A stretch of 36,642 nucleotides of DNA from Nostoc sp. PA-18-2419 (lineage in GTDB: Bacteria > Cyanobacteriota > Cyanobacteriia > Cyanobacteriales > Nostocaceae): the NCBI RefSeq assembly GCF_005869855.1, contig NZ_SZNH01000049.1, positions 1-36,642 on the forward strand. The letters run 5' to 3'. A program made the translations under genes and the position numbers. This document shows positions 16,327-26,015 of the stretch, in pieces. The notes beneath the pieces were generated by a model. It saw only the letters and a list, made by a program, of their open reading frames with translations. It searched no databases and was not told the DNA's origin. Position 1 is the stretch's first letter; each line of letters opens with the position of its first letter.

Positions 16327-18093
16327 CTACTTAACTAAGAAGGTATCAATACTTGCTTCAAAGATTGGTAATCGTTGTTCAAATTCATCTGCCCCAGTAG
16401 AAAAAATTACATTCCAAATAGTATTCCTATCTTTAATGACATAATATATTTGTTTTCCGCTTATACCTAGTGATGTTTCTGTAATTATCCGTCCTACTTG
16501 ATAACCTTCAACCGACCCGGTTTTTATATCCACTATACGAATCTGAGCAGGAAAGTGCTTACTCTCCTCTTGTAAATAAGTTTCTAAATTAATTGTAGAA
16601 GTTACTTGTTCTTTTGAGACAATTACATTGGTTAGGAAGCCTGAGTTACCCCTGATCGAGTCGAAAGAAAAAATTAAAAAAGCTGAGGGATTTTGTTGTA
16701 ATTGTTGAACAAACTCCTCAATTTCTGGATTGTGACTGCCTGAAATCTTCATGAATTCATATAACTTCTTATAATCTCCACCTTCCCAGCTTGGAGGCAA
16801 CCACAATTCTGCGCCACTGCTGCCCTCAAACTTTTTCCAACCGGATGGAACCCCTGAAGGTATATCTTCCTTGGAAATAGAAGGTTGTTGACTCGTTGAA
16901 TCAGTATTTGCTTGCTCAGAATTACTTGCTTGTAACTCAGTTGGTGTTGAAGTCACAACTGGCTGACTTGGATGAGAATCAAATAACTTATAAATTTCCC
17001 TAGTACCGAATTTAATTAAAAAAACTATAGCGAAAGCAATTACTCCACCTGTAAATTGGACTGTCTTACTAGAGAATATATTGGTTTCAGTTTTTGAAGA
17101 TTGAATTTCAGTAGTTGCTGACGTTTGAAGTTGCCTACCTTGTTTAGGCTTTTCTATTTCTGTAGGTGGTAATTGTGATGCTGAAGAAAAAGGTGAATAT
17201 AACTGTGCAGTTGAATTAATTTCTGATAGACACCTCAAAATCATTTGGGCATTTTGAGGACGCTTGCCAGGAAATGCTTCCATCAGGTAATCTATTAAAC
17301 CAGCTACCTGCTTAGATGTTTGTAAGGCACTGTCTCGCCACATTAACTTACCAGTTCGCGGGTCTTCAGAAAATTGATCTGGAGATTTGCCAGTAAGTAA
17401 ATAAACAAATGTGCGACCAAGGGCGAAGAAGTCTGATTGTGGTATGGCTTTACCATTGGCTTGTTCTAGTGGTGTATAGCCTGGTGAAATAATACCTGTT
17501 ATATTCTGCCCTGCTGCTTTTTGATGATAGGTTGATGTAACTTCTCTTGCTGTACCAAAGTCTATCAAAGCCAGATGTCCATCTGCTTTAAGCATAATAT
17601 TTGGTGGCTTGATATCTCGATGAAAAAAGTTTTGTTGATGCACTTCATGCAAAATATTTGTTAACTGGGTTAGCCATAAAAGTGCTAACTTTTCATCTAT
17701 GGGGCGATTACCTCGTTGTTCCATATATTGGTACAAATCCAACCCCTCGATTTTTTCCATTACCAAGCAATGCAGTGGCACTTGGCTATTTTTGGGAGAG
17801 AATGCAAAGTATCCATCTCCTTTTGGAATTCCTGGATGATTCAGATGGCTTAAGACTTGTGCCTCTTGCTGAAACAGCGATACTGCCTTGGTATCATCCA
17901 GCATGAGAACTTTTAAGACTTTGAGGGTGTTACCGTGGTTGACTTCAAATGTCTTGGCAAAACCACCAGTCCCTAACTGATGAGTAACTCGATACCGTCC
18001 TTCCAAGAGCAATTCTGAGCCACATGCTTGACAAAATAATATGTTTTGAGAATTTTGTGGTCTTGGGCATTTAGGATTTATGCAGAGAGTCAT
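16327..18093 (-). CDS. Serine/threonine protein kinase with N-terminal zinc ribbon and PsbP/DcrB-like C-terminus
   Basis: A 588-residue Hanks-type kinase. The N-terminus is a four-cysteine ribbon (Cys4, Cys9, Cys21, Cys24), a common opening in cyanobacterial kinases. The kinase domain (about 33-290) has the loop GTGGFAKTF (41-49), a candidate ATP Lys near 58-61, HRDIKPPNIML (158-168) and DFG (178-180), so it should be active. A Ser/Thr/Gln-rich linker is followed by one membrane segment (about 345-362). The C-terminal 180 residues resemble the PsbP/Mog1/DcrB-like fold (IWNVIFSTGADEFEQRL) and should lie outside the cytoplasm as a sensor. It is divergent from the photolyase-like gene across 239 bases. 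Ligand and substrates are unknown. Confidence 0.92.
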   Translation of the reverse strand: MTLCINPKCPRPQNSQNILFCQACGSELLLEGRYRVTHQLGTGGFAKTFEVNHGNTLKVLKVLMLDDTKAVSLFQQEAQVLSHLNHPGIPKGDGYFAFSPKNSQVPLHCLVMEKIEGLDLYQYMEQRGNRPIDEKLALLWLTQLTNILHEVHQQNFFHRDIKPPNIMLKADGHLALIDFGTAREVTSTYHQKAAGQNITGIISPGYTPLEQANGKAIPQSDFFALGRTFVYLLTGKSPDQFSEDPRTGKLMWRDSALQTSKQVAGLIDYLMEAFPGKRPQNAQMILRCLSEINSTAQLYSPFSSASQLPPTEIEKPKQGRQLQTSATTEIQSSKTETNIFSSKTVQFTGGVIAFAIVFLIKFGTREIYKLFDSHPSQPVVTSTPTELQASNSEQANTDSTSQQPSISKEDIPSGVPSGWKKFEGSSGAELWLPPSWEGGDYKKLYEFMKISGSHNPEIEEFVQQLQQNPSAFLIFSFDSIRGNSGFLTNVIVSKEQVTSTINLETYLQEESKHFPAQIRIVDIKTGSVEGYQVGRIITETSLGISGKQIYYVIKDRNTIWNVIFSTGADEFEQRLPIFEASIDTFLVK

Positions 18094-18332
18094 AGTGTTT
18101 TTTGCAACACGGTTTATCTTGAGAGTCTAGCCTTATTTGAATATTTACGTCACCAGTAAAAATTAGGGCAATCAGCAATCCCTGGTTAAACTATGTTTAC
18201 GCACTCATTTATCTTTAACTATGAAAAAAGTTCTCTCATTTGGTTGAGAACAATTACTCGTATCGATCCGCCATAATAATAATTTAGCCTACTAGTATTT
18301 TTGTTCGTCCATTCCCACCCTTCAAAGTTCAC

Positions 18333-19166
18333 ATGTCTAAAGATATGCAACGCGAATTTACCAACCGCGATGAGTTGGTAGCTTACCTCCGCGAACAATT
18401 CCCAAATGCAACCGAACGGGATGACCACATCAGCGAAACTGTGGGAGGACGCAAAGCAGCACAAAAAGCGCTGCAAAAAATTGACCCAATACGCTACGCC
18501 CAAACACGTAATTTCTATGCAGGTGCAGTCACCCGACTTTCGCCTTACATCCGTTATGGCGTTTTGAGTTTGCGAGAAATTCGAGATTTTGTCCTTGACC
18601 GGGTACAGCAGCAAAACGATGCGATTAAATTAATCAATGAGTTGGGCTGGCGCGATTATTGGCAGCGATTATATGTAAAGTTAGGGGATGGAATCTGGAA
18701 AGACCAAGAAGAATATAAAACTGGTTACACTGTGGCTGAATATGCACCCGAATTGCCACAAGATATCAAACTAGCAACTACAGGTAGAGTTTGTATTGAC
18801 AGCTTCAGCCATGATTTACGAGAAACTGGCTATTTACATAACCACGCACGGATGTGGATAGCTGCTTACATTGTTCATTGGCGGCGCATTCGTTGGCAAG
18901 CAGGAGCTAAATGGTTTCTCGAACACCTTTTAGATGGCGATCCTGCTAGTAATAATATGTCCTGGCAGTGGGTCGCCAGCACTTTTAGTCATAAGCCGTA
19001 TTTTTTTAATCGGGAAAATTTAGAACGTTATACCAAAGGAATTTATTGTCAAAAATGTCCGCTTTACGGTCATTGTGATTTTGAAGGCAGTTATGAAGAA
19101 TTAGAACAGCGACTTTTTCCCAAAGGCAAATTTAGCAAACAATCCAACAGCAAAAGTTGGCGGTAG
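18333..19166 (+). CDS. Short photolyase-like protein (FAD domain only) with four-cysteine motif
   Basis: A 277-residue protein consisting only of the FAD-binding helical domain of photolyases/cryptochromes; the N-terminal antenna domain is absent and there is no room for it. Signature stretches are YIRYGVLSLREI, LGWRDYWQRLY, ETGYLHNHARMW (164-175) and DGDPASNNMSWQWVAST (201-217). The protein has exactly four cysteines: Cys154, Cys239, Cys242 and Cys248. Their order (one upstream of the HNHARM helix, then C-x2-C-x5-C) resembles the [4Fe-4S] ligands of FeS-type bacterial photolyases. Members of the short photolyase-like class have shown CPD photorepair. Flavin-based repair or signalling without an antenna is the likely role. 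It is divergent from the kinase gene. Confidence 0.9.
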   Translation: MSKDMQREFTNRDELVAYLREQFPNATERDDHISETVGGRKAAQKALQKIDPIRYAQTRNFYAGAVTRLSPYIRYGVLSLREIRDFVLDRVQQQNDAIKLINELGWRDYWQRLYVKLGDGIWKDQEEYKTGYTVAEYAPELPQDIKLATTGRVCIDSFSHDLRETGYLHNHARMWIAAYIVHWRRIRWQAGAKWFLEHLLDGDPASNNMSWQWVASTFSHKPYFFNRENLERYTKGIYCQKCPLYGHCDFEGSYEELEQRLFPKGKFSKQSNSKSWR

Positions 19167-19214
19167 ATTCATCTAAGGAAAATTCATCAAATAAATTATT
19201 ACGTTTGAAGTTGC

Positions 19215-19256
19215 TAACTGATAACTGATGACTGTTGACTATTGACCGTTGACTAT
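19215..19256. repeat. Tandem heptanucleotide repeat (STRR type)
   Basis: Six consecutive heptads: TAACTGA, TAACTGA, TGACTGT, TGACTAT, TGACCGT, TGACTAT. It sits after the photolyase-like gene, before the MITE-like element. Degenerate seven-base repeats of this kind are typical of filamentous cyanobacteria. Confidence 0.75.
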
Positions 19257-19298
19257 AAATAGTAGGATATTTTTTAGAAAAAAGTTCCTAATATTTAA

Positions 19299-19446
19299 AG
19301 GATGTTTGAAAAGTCAAAATATATACTTAAAGCCTCTCTTCTGCTGGAAGAGAGGCTTTAAAACCCCCATTCCCTGGTAGAGAAGGGGGGCAAAGGAGTT
19401 ACGTTCTAATGCTTTTAGTGTTCATAGGATACTTTTCAAACATCCT
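19299..19446. mobile_element. MITE-like element with 16-bp terminal inverted repeats
   Basis: AGGATGTTTGAAAAGT (19299-19314) is the exact reverse complement of 19431-19446, giving a 148-bp unit. Inside, 19327-19341 and 19347-19361 form a perfect 15-bp stem (TTAAAGCCTCTCTTC and its complement) with a 5-base loop, followed by a C-rich/G-rich pair (about 19363-19390). It has no coding capacity. No clear target-site duplication is visible. It lies just after the 3' end of the GH63 gene, where the internal stem could also terminate transcripts from either side. Confidence 0.8.
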
Positions 19447-19455
19447 CTCAGAACT

Positions 19456-22191
19456 TTATGTAAGGTTTTTGGCTGATTGTTGAATCAATTCAGCTACTAA
19501 ACCCGTCCAACCTGTTTGATGGCTAGCACCAATACCTGCACCAATATCGCCATGAAAGTATTCATAGAACAAAATCAAATCACGCCAATGTGGGTCGTTT
19601 TGAAACTTTTCTGAGCTACCATAAACAGGTCGCTTACCAGATGTTGGGTCTTTCAGGAAAATTTTGATCAGCCTTTGGCTTAATTCGTTTGCCACTTCTT
19701 GCAGATTCATCTTTTTGTTTCCACCTGAAGAAGTAGGACAGTCAACTTTGATTTTATCTCCCCAAAAATCATGAAACTTCGACAAAGATTCAATCAAAAG
19801 ATAATTCACAGGAAACCAAATAGGGCCGCGCCAATTAGAATTGCCACCAAACATTCCATATTTTGATTCTGCTGGTTCGTATTCTACCCGATACTCCTGT
19901 CCATTTGCCCGTAAGGTATAAGGATGATCCTTATGATATTTTGACAAAGCTCGGACACCATAATCGCTCAAAAATTCTGCTTGATTCAGCAAACGGTTCA
20001 AAATTGATTGGAGTCGGTCTTCATTTACCAACGACAAATAAACTCCTTTGCCATCAGCTCTCAGAGAAATATTATTGTGTTTAGTAAGTTGGGGACGATT
20101 GTTAACAAACCAATAAACCCGGTCTTTGAAATCTGAAGATAAATATTTATCCACAATCTCTTGTTCAATTGTTTCTACAGCAAAAAGCGGAATTAACCCA
20201 ACCATTGACCGCACTTTCATTAACAATACACCATCATCGTTTGCACCTTGAACTACACCTTTAGGAGCTTTGAGAATGTCATAGTAAAATTTGTCTTGTT
20301 CGTCCCATATATCTACATCTGCACCACCGACTTTATTCATTGCATCAGCGATGAGTAGGAAATGTTGGAAGAATTTGGAAGCCATATCTTCATACTTGGT
20401 AGAGGAATCTCCTTTAGCAAGTTCCGTGGCTATTTTGAGCAAATTTAAACAGTACATTCCCATCCAGCTAGTACCATCGGACTGCTCTATGGTTGCGTTA
20501 GGAATTTGAATGTTGCTTCTATCCAAAACCCCAATATTGTCTAATCCTAAAAATCCACCTTGAAAAAGGTTGTTGCCTTCAGCGTCCTTACGATTGACCC
20601 ACCAGGTAAAATAAAGAGATAACTTTTGAAAGATTTCTTCCAAAAAGTTTGTGTCAGCCTTGCCATACATTTGCTTTTCTATGTTGTAAACACGCCATGC
20701 AGCCCAAGCATGAACAGGTGGATTTACATCACCAAATGCCCACTCATAAGCTGGTATTTGACCGTTGGGGTGCATATACCATTCGCGCGTAAAGAGATAC
20801 AATTGCTTTTTGGCAAATTCTGGATCGATTAATGCCAAGGTAACAGTATGAAAAGCTAAATCCCAAGCAGCAAACCAAGGATATTCCCATGCATCTGGCA
20901 TGGATATAATATCTTCATTAAATAAATGATCCCACTCACGGTTTCTGCCACTTTTACGGTTTTCTGGTGGCTTTGGTGGATTAGGATCGCCATTGAGCCA
21001 ATCGTAAACTACATAGTGATAATATTGTTTGCTCCACAACATTCCAGCAAAGCTTTGTCTTTGCACATTCCGCATATCTTCGGAAATAGGATCAGGACAA
21101 ACAGCTTGATAAAATTCATCGGCTTCGCGCTGCCGAGTTTTAAATACAGTTTCAAAATTATTATCAAAGGGAGAATCTAAATTTGTATCGCTCAAACGTA
21201 GTCTAACTACTTTGGTTTCTCCGGGATTAATTGTCAAGTCGTAATGAACTGCGGCTTTTGTTCCTTTTTGAGTAGAATTTACTGTTTTTTCATTTCCGAA
21301 AGAAAGAATATAGTCATTTATGCCATCTTTAACCGGCCCAAAATTATCGCCCCAGCCAAATCGTTTCTTGTTTGTTTCGTTTTCTGTAAACAGAAGTTCG
21401 TTAGCAGCTTCGCTATAAAGCCATCTTTTGCCTAGACCTGATTTTTCTTCTGTATCAACAGCTTCTATGATGCCTAAGTTCGAGTCAAATTCGTTAGCTT
21501 GCAGGTATTTAAATTCTTTTGTTTGATTATCATACCCCCAAGACCAAGTATTACGAAGCCAAATAGTTGGTAAAAGATGCAATTTAGCCGTTTGTGATCC
21601 TCGGTTAGTAACACTAATCTTGATGTGAATATCTTCTGGAGAATTTTTAGCGTACTCTACAAAAACATCAAAGTAACGATTATCATCAAAAACCCCTGTA
21701 TCTATTAGTTCATATTCTAAAGCTCCAGGATTGGTTGATTTTCGATTTCTGTTTTCCTCAATTAACTGGCTGTAAGGGAAAGCTTGTTGCGGATATTTGT
21801 AAAGATATTTCATGTAGGAATGTGTGGGAGTGTTGTCAAGATAAAAATAATATTCTTTGACATCTTCCCCGTGATTGCCCTCGCTATTGGTTAAACCAAA
21901 TAGCCTTTCTTTGAGAATCGGATCTTTTTCATTCCACAGAGCGATCGCAAAACAAATTCGTTGGTGATTGTCGCTAATCCCTGCAATTCCATCTTCACCC
22001 CAACGATAGGTACGAGAACGAGCTTGGTCGTGGGAAAAGTAATCCCAGGCAGCACCACCTTCGCTGTAATCTTCTCGTACTGTTCCCCACTGACGTTCGC
22101 TCAAATAAGAACCCCACCGCTTCCAATACTTCTGTTTGTTGCTGTCTTCTACTAATCTTTTTCCTTCTGCTGTGTCTTGAATATTTGTCAT
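19456..22191 (-). CDS. GH63-type glucosidase (mannosyl-oligosaccharide glucosidase / YgjK-like)
   Basis: A 911-residue enzyme with an N-terminal beta-sandwich region (to about 370) and a C-terminal (alpha/alpha)6-barrel. Family-typical stretches are [20 protein letters not shown], whose Asp fits the general acid of GH63, [15 protein letters not shown], and [18 protein letters not shown] near the end. GH63 enzymes remove terminal alpha-glucose residues with inversion. There is no signal peptide, so it is cytoplasmic. AAGGAAA precedes the ATG by about 6 bases. The gene begins 83 bases after the GH133 debranching enzyme, so the pair is probably co-transcribed and works on alpha-glucans or glucosylated osmolytes. 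Confidence 0.92.
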   Translation of the reverse strand: MTNIQDTAEGKRLVEDSNKQKYWKRWGSYLSERQWGTVREDYSEGGAAWDYFSHDQARSRTYRWGEDGIAGISDNHQRICFAIALWNEKDPILKERLFGLTNSEGNHGEDVKEYYFYLDNTPTHSYMKYLYKYPQQAFPYSQLIEENRNRKSTNPGALEYELIDTGVFDDNRYFDVFVEYAKNSPEDIHIKISVTNRGSQTAKLHLLPTIWLRNTWSWGYDNQTKEFKYLQANEFDSNLGIIEAVDTEEKSGLGKRWLYSEAANELLFTENETNKKRFGWGDNFGPVKDGINDYILSFGNEKTVNSTQKGTKAAVHYDLTINPGETKVVRLRLSDTNLDSPFDNNFETVFKTRQREADEFYQAVCPDPISEDMRNVQRQSFAGMLWSKQYYHYVVYDWLNGDPNPPKPPENRKSGRNREWDHLFNEDIISMPDAWEYPWFAAWDLAFHTVTLALIDPEFAKKQLYLFTREWYMHPNGQIPAYEWAFGDVNPPVHAWAAWRVYNIEKQMYGKADTNFLEEIFQKLSLYFTWWVNRKDAEGNNLFQGGFLGLDNIGVLDRSNIQIPNATIEQSDGTSWMGMYCLNLLKIATELAKGDSSTKYEDMASKFFQHFLLIADAMNKVGGADVDIWDEQDKFYYDILKAPKGVVQGANDDGVLLMKVRSMVGLIPLFAVETIEQEIVDKYLSSDFKDRVYWFVNNRPQLTKHNNISLRADGKGVYLSLVNEDRLQSILNRLLNQAEFLSDYGVRALSKYHKDHPYTLRANGQEYRVEYEPAESKYGMFGGNSNWRGPIWFPVNYLLIESLSKFHDFWGDKIKVDCPTSSGGNKKMNLQEVANELSQRLIKIFLKDPTSGKRPVYGSSEKFQNDPHWRDLILFYEYFHGDIGAGIGASHQTGWTGLVAELIQQSAKNLT

Positions 22192-22274
22192 TTTTCGTTT
22201 CCTTGTGTGACCTTTGATTAATTTGCAATAGTTAATAACTAATGACTGCTATTAACTTTCAAACAAACCTAATA

Positions 22275-24266
22275 TTATTTCTCTGTAGCTAGCCAAGCGC
22301 GGAGTACTTCTCCAACTGACCAAGCTTGAGCAATACAACCTTTAGGTTCCATTGGTGCATCACCATTTGATATTTCACTGATAGTTCCAAGTCCGGCAGT
22401 ATGGAGGTGATGCTGCATCGGTTCTAGAAATTGGCGAGCAAGAGATGGATTGTTGAACACACGCAAATGAGCTAAGACAAACGGCCCAATTAACCATTCC
22501 CAAACAGTTCCTTGGTGATAGGCACCGTCACGATGAAATTGATCTCCACCGTAATGACCGATATACTGCGGATCGTCAGTTGCAAGACTACGCAATCCGT
22601 GAGAAGTTAGAAGCGATCGCTCGCACGCTTCTACCACTTGCTGTTGTTGTTCGGGAGTGAGCGGACTTTCTGGCAAGGATACGGCGAAGATTTGATTTGG
22701 TCGCAAAGAAGCTTCGTTACCATTTGGACCGTCTAAAACATCAAAACAGTATCCCTTGGCATCATTCCAGAAACGACTAAAACCTTTTTGCGTGGAAGAA
22801 GCCATTGCATCGTAGTCTTTGTTAGGTTTTCCTAACTTTTGGGCGAACTGGGACATTGTTCGCAAAGCGTTATACCATAGGGCATTCACTTCTATAGGCT
22901 TGCCAATGCGAGGAGTAACTACCCAATCTCCGACTTTGGCATCCATCCAAGTAAGCTGCACCCCTGTTTGCCCTGCATAAAGCAACCCATCATTAGGATC
23001 GAGGCGAATATTGTAGCGCGTTCCTTGACGGTGAAATTCGATGATATCTGCGAGTTTAGGAAATAAGTCTTTTAATAGCTTGTCATCCCCAGTTGTAGCG
23101 TAGTAAAGGCGAATCGCTTCAAAATACCACAGTGTTGCATCAACGGTATTGTAGTAATCTTCTGTGGGTGGCTGATTATCGTCAGGAAAACGATTGGGCA
23201 ACATTCCTTTATTGATATATTCGCCAAAGGTGCGAAGAATAGAGTCTGCAATTTGGGGACGATTAGTGGCAAGTGTCAGACCGGGTAGACTAATCATGGT
23301 GTCGCGACCCCAATCAGTAAACCAGTGGTAACCGGCGATGATGGTTTTTCCACCTTGCCGTTCAACAATAAACTGATCGGCAGCAAGTACGAGTTGCTGG
23401 ACCCAATCGGGAACTTGAGGTGCTTGTGGCAACCGTTTAGCTTGCCAGTCTGCTATCAGCTTTTGCTCGTACTGGTGACGTAAGTATAAGCCTGCTGCAC
23501 CGTTTAAATTAGGATTTTGCTGGGTACTAGCGACAAAAGTAAAGGACGTTCCAGGCTCCAGTGTGACTTGGAAAGTTGCTGTGTGAACAAGATCGTCTAT
23601 ATCGTTGAGTCCTCGTTCCTTTTCGGCTGCGAGTTCAAATCCGTAGTACCACTCGTTATTGGGCGAAGCATTACCGCTATCTGTCAATAAGTACAAAGGT
23701 TGCGCTCCCGGAAATACTGTGACACCGACTCCATGCTCAATCTGTGTCACATTCATTCGCCAATCCTTGGCAGGCGATTCTTGAGCATGGGTTCTGCTGT
23801 GATAATCGCGGTAATTAACAAATGCTTTGATTGATAACTTAAGCGATCGCTTTGCCCGTCGCAAGTGGTAATGAATATATGTGGTATCGGCTCCAGGCTC
23901 CATCCAGATGCGTTTCTCTAATAATGCACCTCCACAAGCAAAGTTCCATACAGGTATTGTTCCTTCTAAATAAAAGCTTTCAATATGGCGGTAACCTTGA
24001 GGATCGACTGTGCCATTTGACCAACGATTGGCAAACAGTGGATAAGAGCTGCCTTCATACTCTACTGTTTCATCTAGCTTTGCTAGTAGTAAGGTTCGCT
24101 GCAACGGTGGTTGGAGTGCAGCCACAAGCAAACCGTGATAACCCCGTGTTGATAAACCTGCTACTGTACCTGAAGCATAGCTGCCGCGACCATTGGTTAC
24201 CAACCATTCACGCGACTCTGCTGCATCAAGATTTCCACAAATTTCACGTCCAAAGTTGATGCTCAT
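22275..24266 (-). CDS. Glycogen debranching enzyme, GH133 (amylo-alpha-1,6-glucosidase domain)
   Basis: A 663-residue protein with the GDE N-terminal domain (REWLVTNGRGSYASGTVAG near residue 20 and the RGYHGLLVA strand) and the GDE C-terminal (alpha/alpha)6-barrel. The barrel shows HWFTDWGRDTMISLPGLTL, TVDATLWYFEA, WMDAKVGDWVVTPR and AYHQGTVWEWLIGPF, the set expected for amylo-alpha-1,6-glucosidase, and the acidic residues there are probably catalytic. It removes alpha-1,6 branch glucose from glycogen stubs in the cytoplasm. It lacks the 4-alpha-glucanotransferase half of the eukaryotic bifunctional enzyme. It follows the DyP gene after a 251-bp gap and is probably co-transcribed with the GH63 gene. 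Confidence 0.95.
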   Translation of the reverse strand: MSINFGREICGNLDAAESREWLVTNGRGSYASGTVAGLSTRGYHGLLVAALQPPLQRTLLLAKLDETVEYEGSSYPLFANRWSNGTVDPQGYRHIESFYLEGTIPVWNFACGGALLEKRIWMEPGADTTYIHYHLRRAKRSLKLSIKAFVNYRDYHSRTHAQESPAKDWRMNVTQIEHGVGVTVFPGAQPLYLLTDSGNASPNNEWYYGFELAAEKERGLNDIDDLVHTATFQVTLEPGTSFTFVASTQQNPNLNGAAGLYLRHQYEQKLIADWQAKRLPQAPQVPDWVQQLVLAADQFIVERQGGKTIIAGYHWFTDWGRDTMISLPGLTLATNRPQIADSILRTFGEYINKGMLPNRFPDDNQPPTEDYYNTVDATLWYFEAIRLYYATTGDDKLLKDLFPKLADIIEFHRQGTRYNIRLDPNDGLLYAGQTGVQLTWMDAKVGDWVVTPRIGKPIEVNALWYNALRTMSQFAQKLGKPNKDYDAMASSTQKGFSRFWNDAKGYCFDVLDGPNGNEASLRPNQIFAVSLPESPLTPEQQQQVVEACERSLLTSHGLRSLATDDPQYIGHYGGDQFHRDGAYHQGTVWEWLIGPFVLAHLRVFNNPSLARQFLEPMQHHLHTAGLGTISEISNGDAPMEPKGCIAQAWSVGEVLRAWLATEK

Positions 24267-24517
24267 AGATGTACCTAATCATGTCATCAAGATTCTTGAT
24301 TTTGATTTTTACATTAATACCATTGTTAACTCCCAGTATATATAGCTGGTAAGAAATTTTGAATTTTTAGCAATCCTAAATCATTCGTGAAACAAATTTG
24401 TTGCTTATTACAAAAGTGGCTGATTTTCTACTTTACTAATAATTTCATCAACTCAAATCTGATTGCTGTAGCGGGTGATTGAGTAATAAAACAAGTTTAA
24501 CTAAACTGTTTTATAAC

Positions 24518-25945
24518 CTAAAATTTAGTTATTGCCAAATTTTTGAAAAAACTCAGACTAGGTGCAAAAAAATATTCTCCACCCTTCATTTTTACCGGCA
24601 GTTTAAACCCATATTCTTCACTTATAGATCCCCCCCATTTTTTTGGCCATTTCTGAGTTCCCTGTGGTTGACCAATCAGCGGATCTGGACCAACATTGAC
24701 CTGAACAAAGTTCTTAGGATTTGCCCATCTAGTTTGGATTAAATTGAACTGATTTTCAATATCTGCTTGAAAACAAAGAAACAGCAATCCTGAGCCTGTT
24801 GTCGGCTCTTTAGTGCAATCTTGCTCTCCAAAACTGACAGAACGACGAGCAATACGATGCTTTCTTTCCACCTTTAAGGCTTCGTCAAAACCTGGGGAAG
24901 ACTCTACTCTACCTGTATCGCCTCTGGGATTAACTTTGCGGATGTGAGTATGAAACGGACACCTTGTTGCTTGTGTATCCAAATCGTAATTAAAGTTATT
25001 AAAGTAATTGGTTGATGTCATACCTTGACTCGGTAAATTTGAGAGGGTTACTGGAGTTCCATCTTCAAACCGTCCCACAACCAAAGCTCCAGCTAAAGCT
25101 TCATCAATACCCAACTGTTTAGCCAAATTTTGCACTTCTTGACGGAATTTTTGGACATCTTGTTCAAGTTTGCGACAAACTAAATAACTGCCATAACTAT
25201 CTTCAGTCTTACCATTGGGGTCTTTAACTAAAATCAGACTTAGCGGAGCGCGAGGGTCCCATTTACTGAAATCAGAGTTATTAGTTAGGGCGCTAGCAAT
25301 ATTTCGTTTCAGAAATAGAGGTTGGCTAACACCATCGACATAACCGAAGTGTTCTATAATTTGTTTTTGAGCATTTCTGAGAATAAAACCATCTTCTCTA
25401 TGAAGTATTTTGGAAAGTCCAGACAATTCTGAACAAATCTCTTTGACTGCTTTGAGTAAGTCTGTTAAGTTATCATCTGCTATAAGTAGTAAGGCATCTG
25501 GTTTCTGTTGAAATCCTGATTCCCAATCTGTCGGTGGTGGATCGTTTAAGGAACTCTGGATGTCACTATTTTGCATACCTAATCGAAATGGTTGATCTGT
25601 GGGTATTTTCCACGGATCTATTTGCAGATATTCATAACCTTGACAAGATAAATACAAATTAGCAAATATACCACCTGATATTTTTTTAGTTCGGTATTCA
25701 CGTGCTTCATCTGACTGCTGCTCGGCAGATTTAATGTATTTTTGGGCAAAGTTTTGAATCCATCGTTTGACTGCATTTACTTGACCAGATTTAAATTGTA
25801 AAAATAGATGCACGATATGGTCTCGTCCATGCCCATTGAGAATATTTCCCTGTAAATCTTTGAGCAAAGTTTGGTATTTGCCGGGATTTTCTGGATCGAT
25901 ACCATCTTCTGGTATGGTTTTTAAATCTTCTTCTGTTAGTGCCAT
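24518..25945 (-). CDS. Dye-decolorizing (DyP-type) heme peroxidase
   Basis: A 475-residue DyP peroxidase. Catalytic Asp204 lies in the GxxDG motif (GYVDGVSQP, 201-209), the likely proximal heme His334 in FHTHIRKVNPRGD (331-343), and the Arg pair in HRIARRSVSFG (about 363-373) supplies the distal arginine. The length and inserted loops resemble the larger class V (C/D) DyPs, which oxidise phenolics, dyes and quinone-like compounds with H2O2. There is no signal peptide, so the enzyme is cytoplasmic unless released another way. The gene lies 70 bases after the copper-radical oxidase gene, whose product would generate H2O2; pairing of oxidase and peroxidase is inferred from this. No encapsulin gene is next to it. 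Confidence 0.94.
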   Translation of the reverse strand: MALTEEDLKTIPEDGIDPENPGKYQTLLKDLQGNILNGHGRDHIVHLFLQFKSGQVNAVKRWIQNFAQKYIKSAEQQSDEAREYRTKKISGGIFANLYLSCQGYEYLQIDPWKIPTDQPFRLGMQNSDIQSSLNDPPPTDWESGFQQKPDALLLIADDNLTDLLKAVKEICSELSGLSKILHREDGFILRNAQKQIIEHFGYVDGVSQPLFLKRNIASALTNNSDFSKWDPRAPLSLILVKDPNGKTEDSYGSYLVCRKLEQDVQKFRQEVQNLAKQLGIDEALAGALVVGRFEDGTPVTLSNLPSQGMTSTNYFNNFNYDLDTQATRCPFHTHIRKVNPRGDTGRVESSPGFDEALKVERKHRIARRSVSFGEQDCTKEPTTGSGLLFLCFQADIENQFNLIQTRWANPKNFVQVNVGPDPLIGQPQGTQKWPKKWGGSISEEYGFKLPVKMKGGEYFFAPSLSFFKNLAITKF

Positions 25946-26015
25946 TGTTTAATTAATTACAAAATGTATTTTTTCATAGTAAAAAAACCTTCTTTTTGAT
26001 GTTTGACGAGCCTTC

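Noticed and set aside
19215..19256. Short tandem repeats as a CRISPR array
   Set aside because: The units are seven bases with no spacers and no cas genes nearby; they are heptad repeats.
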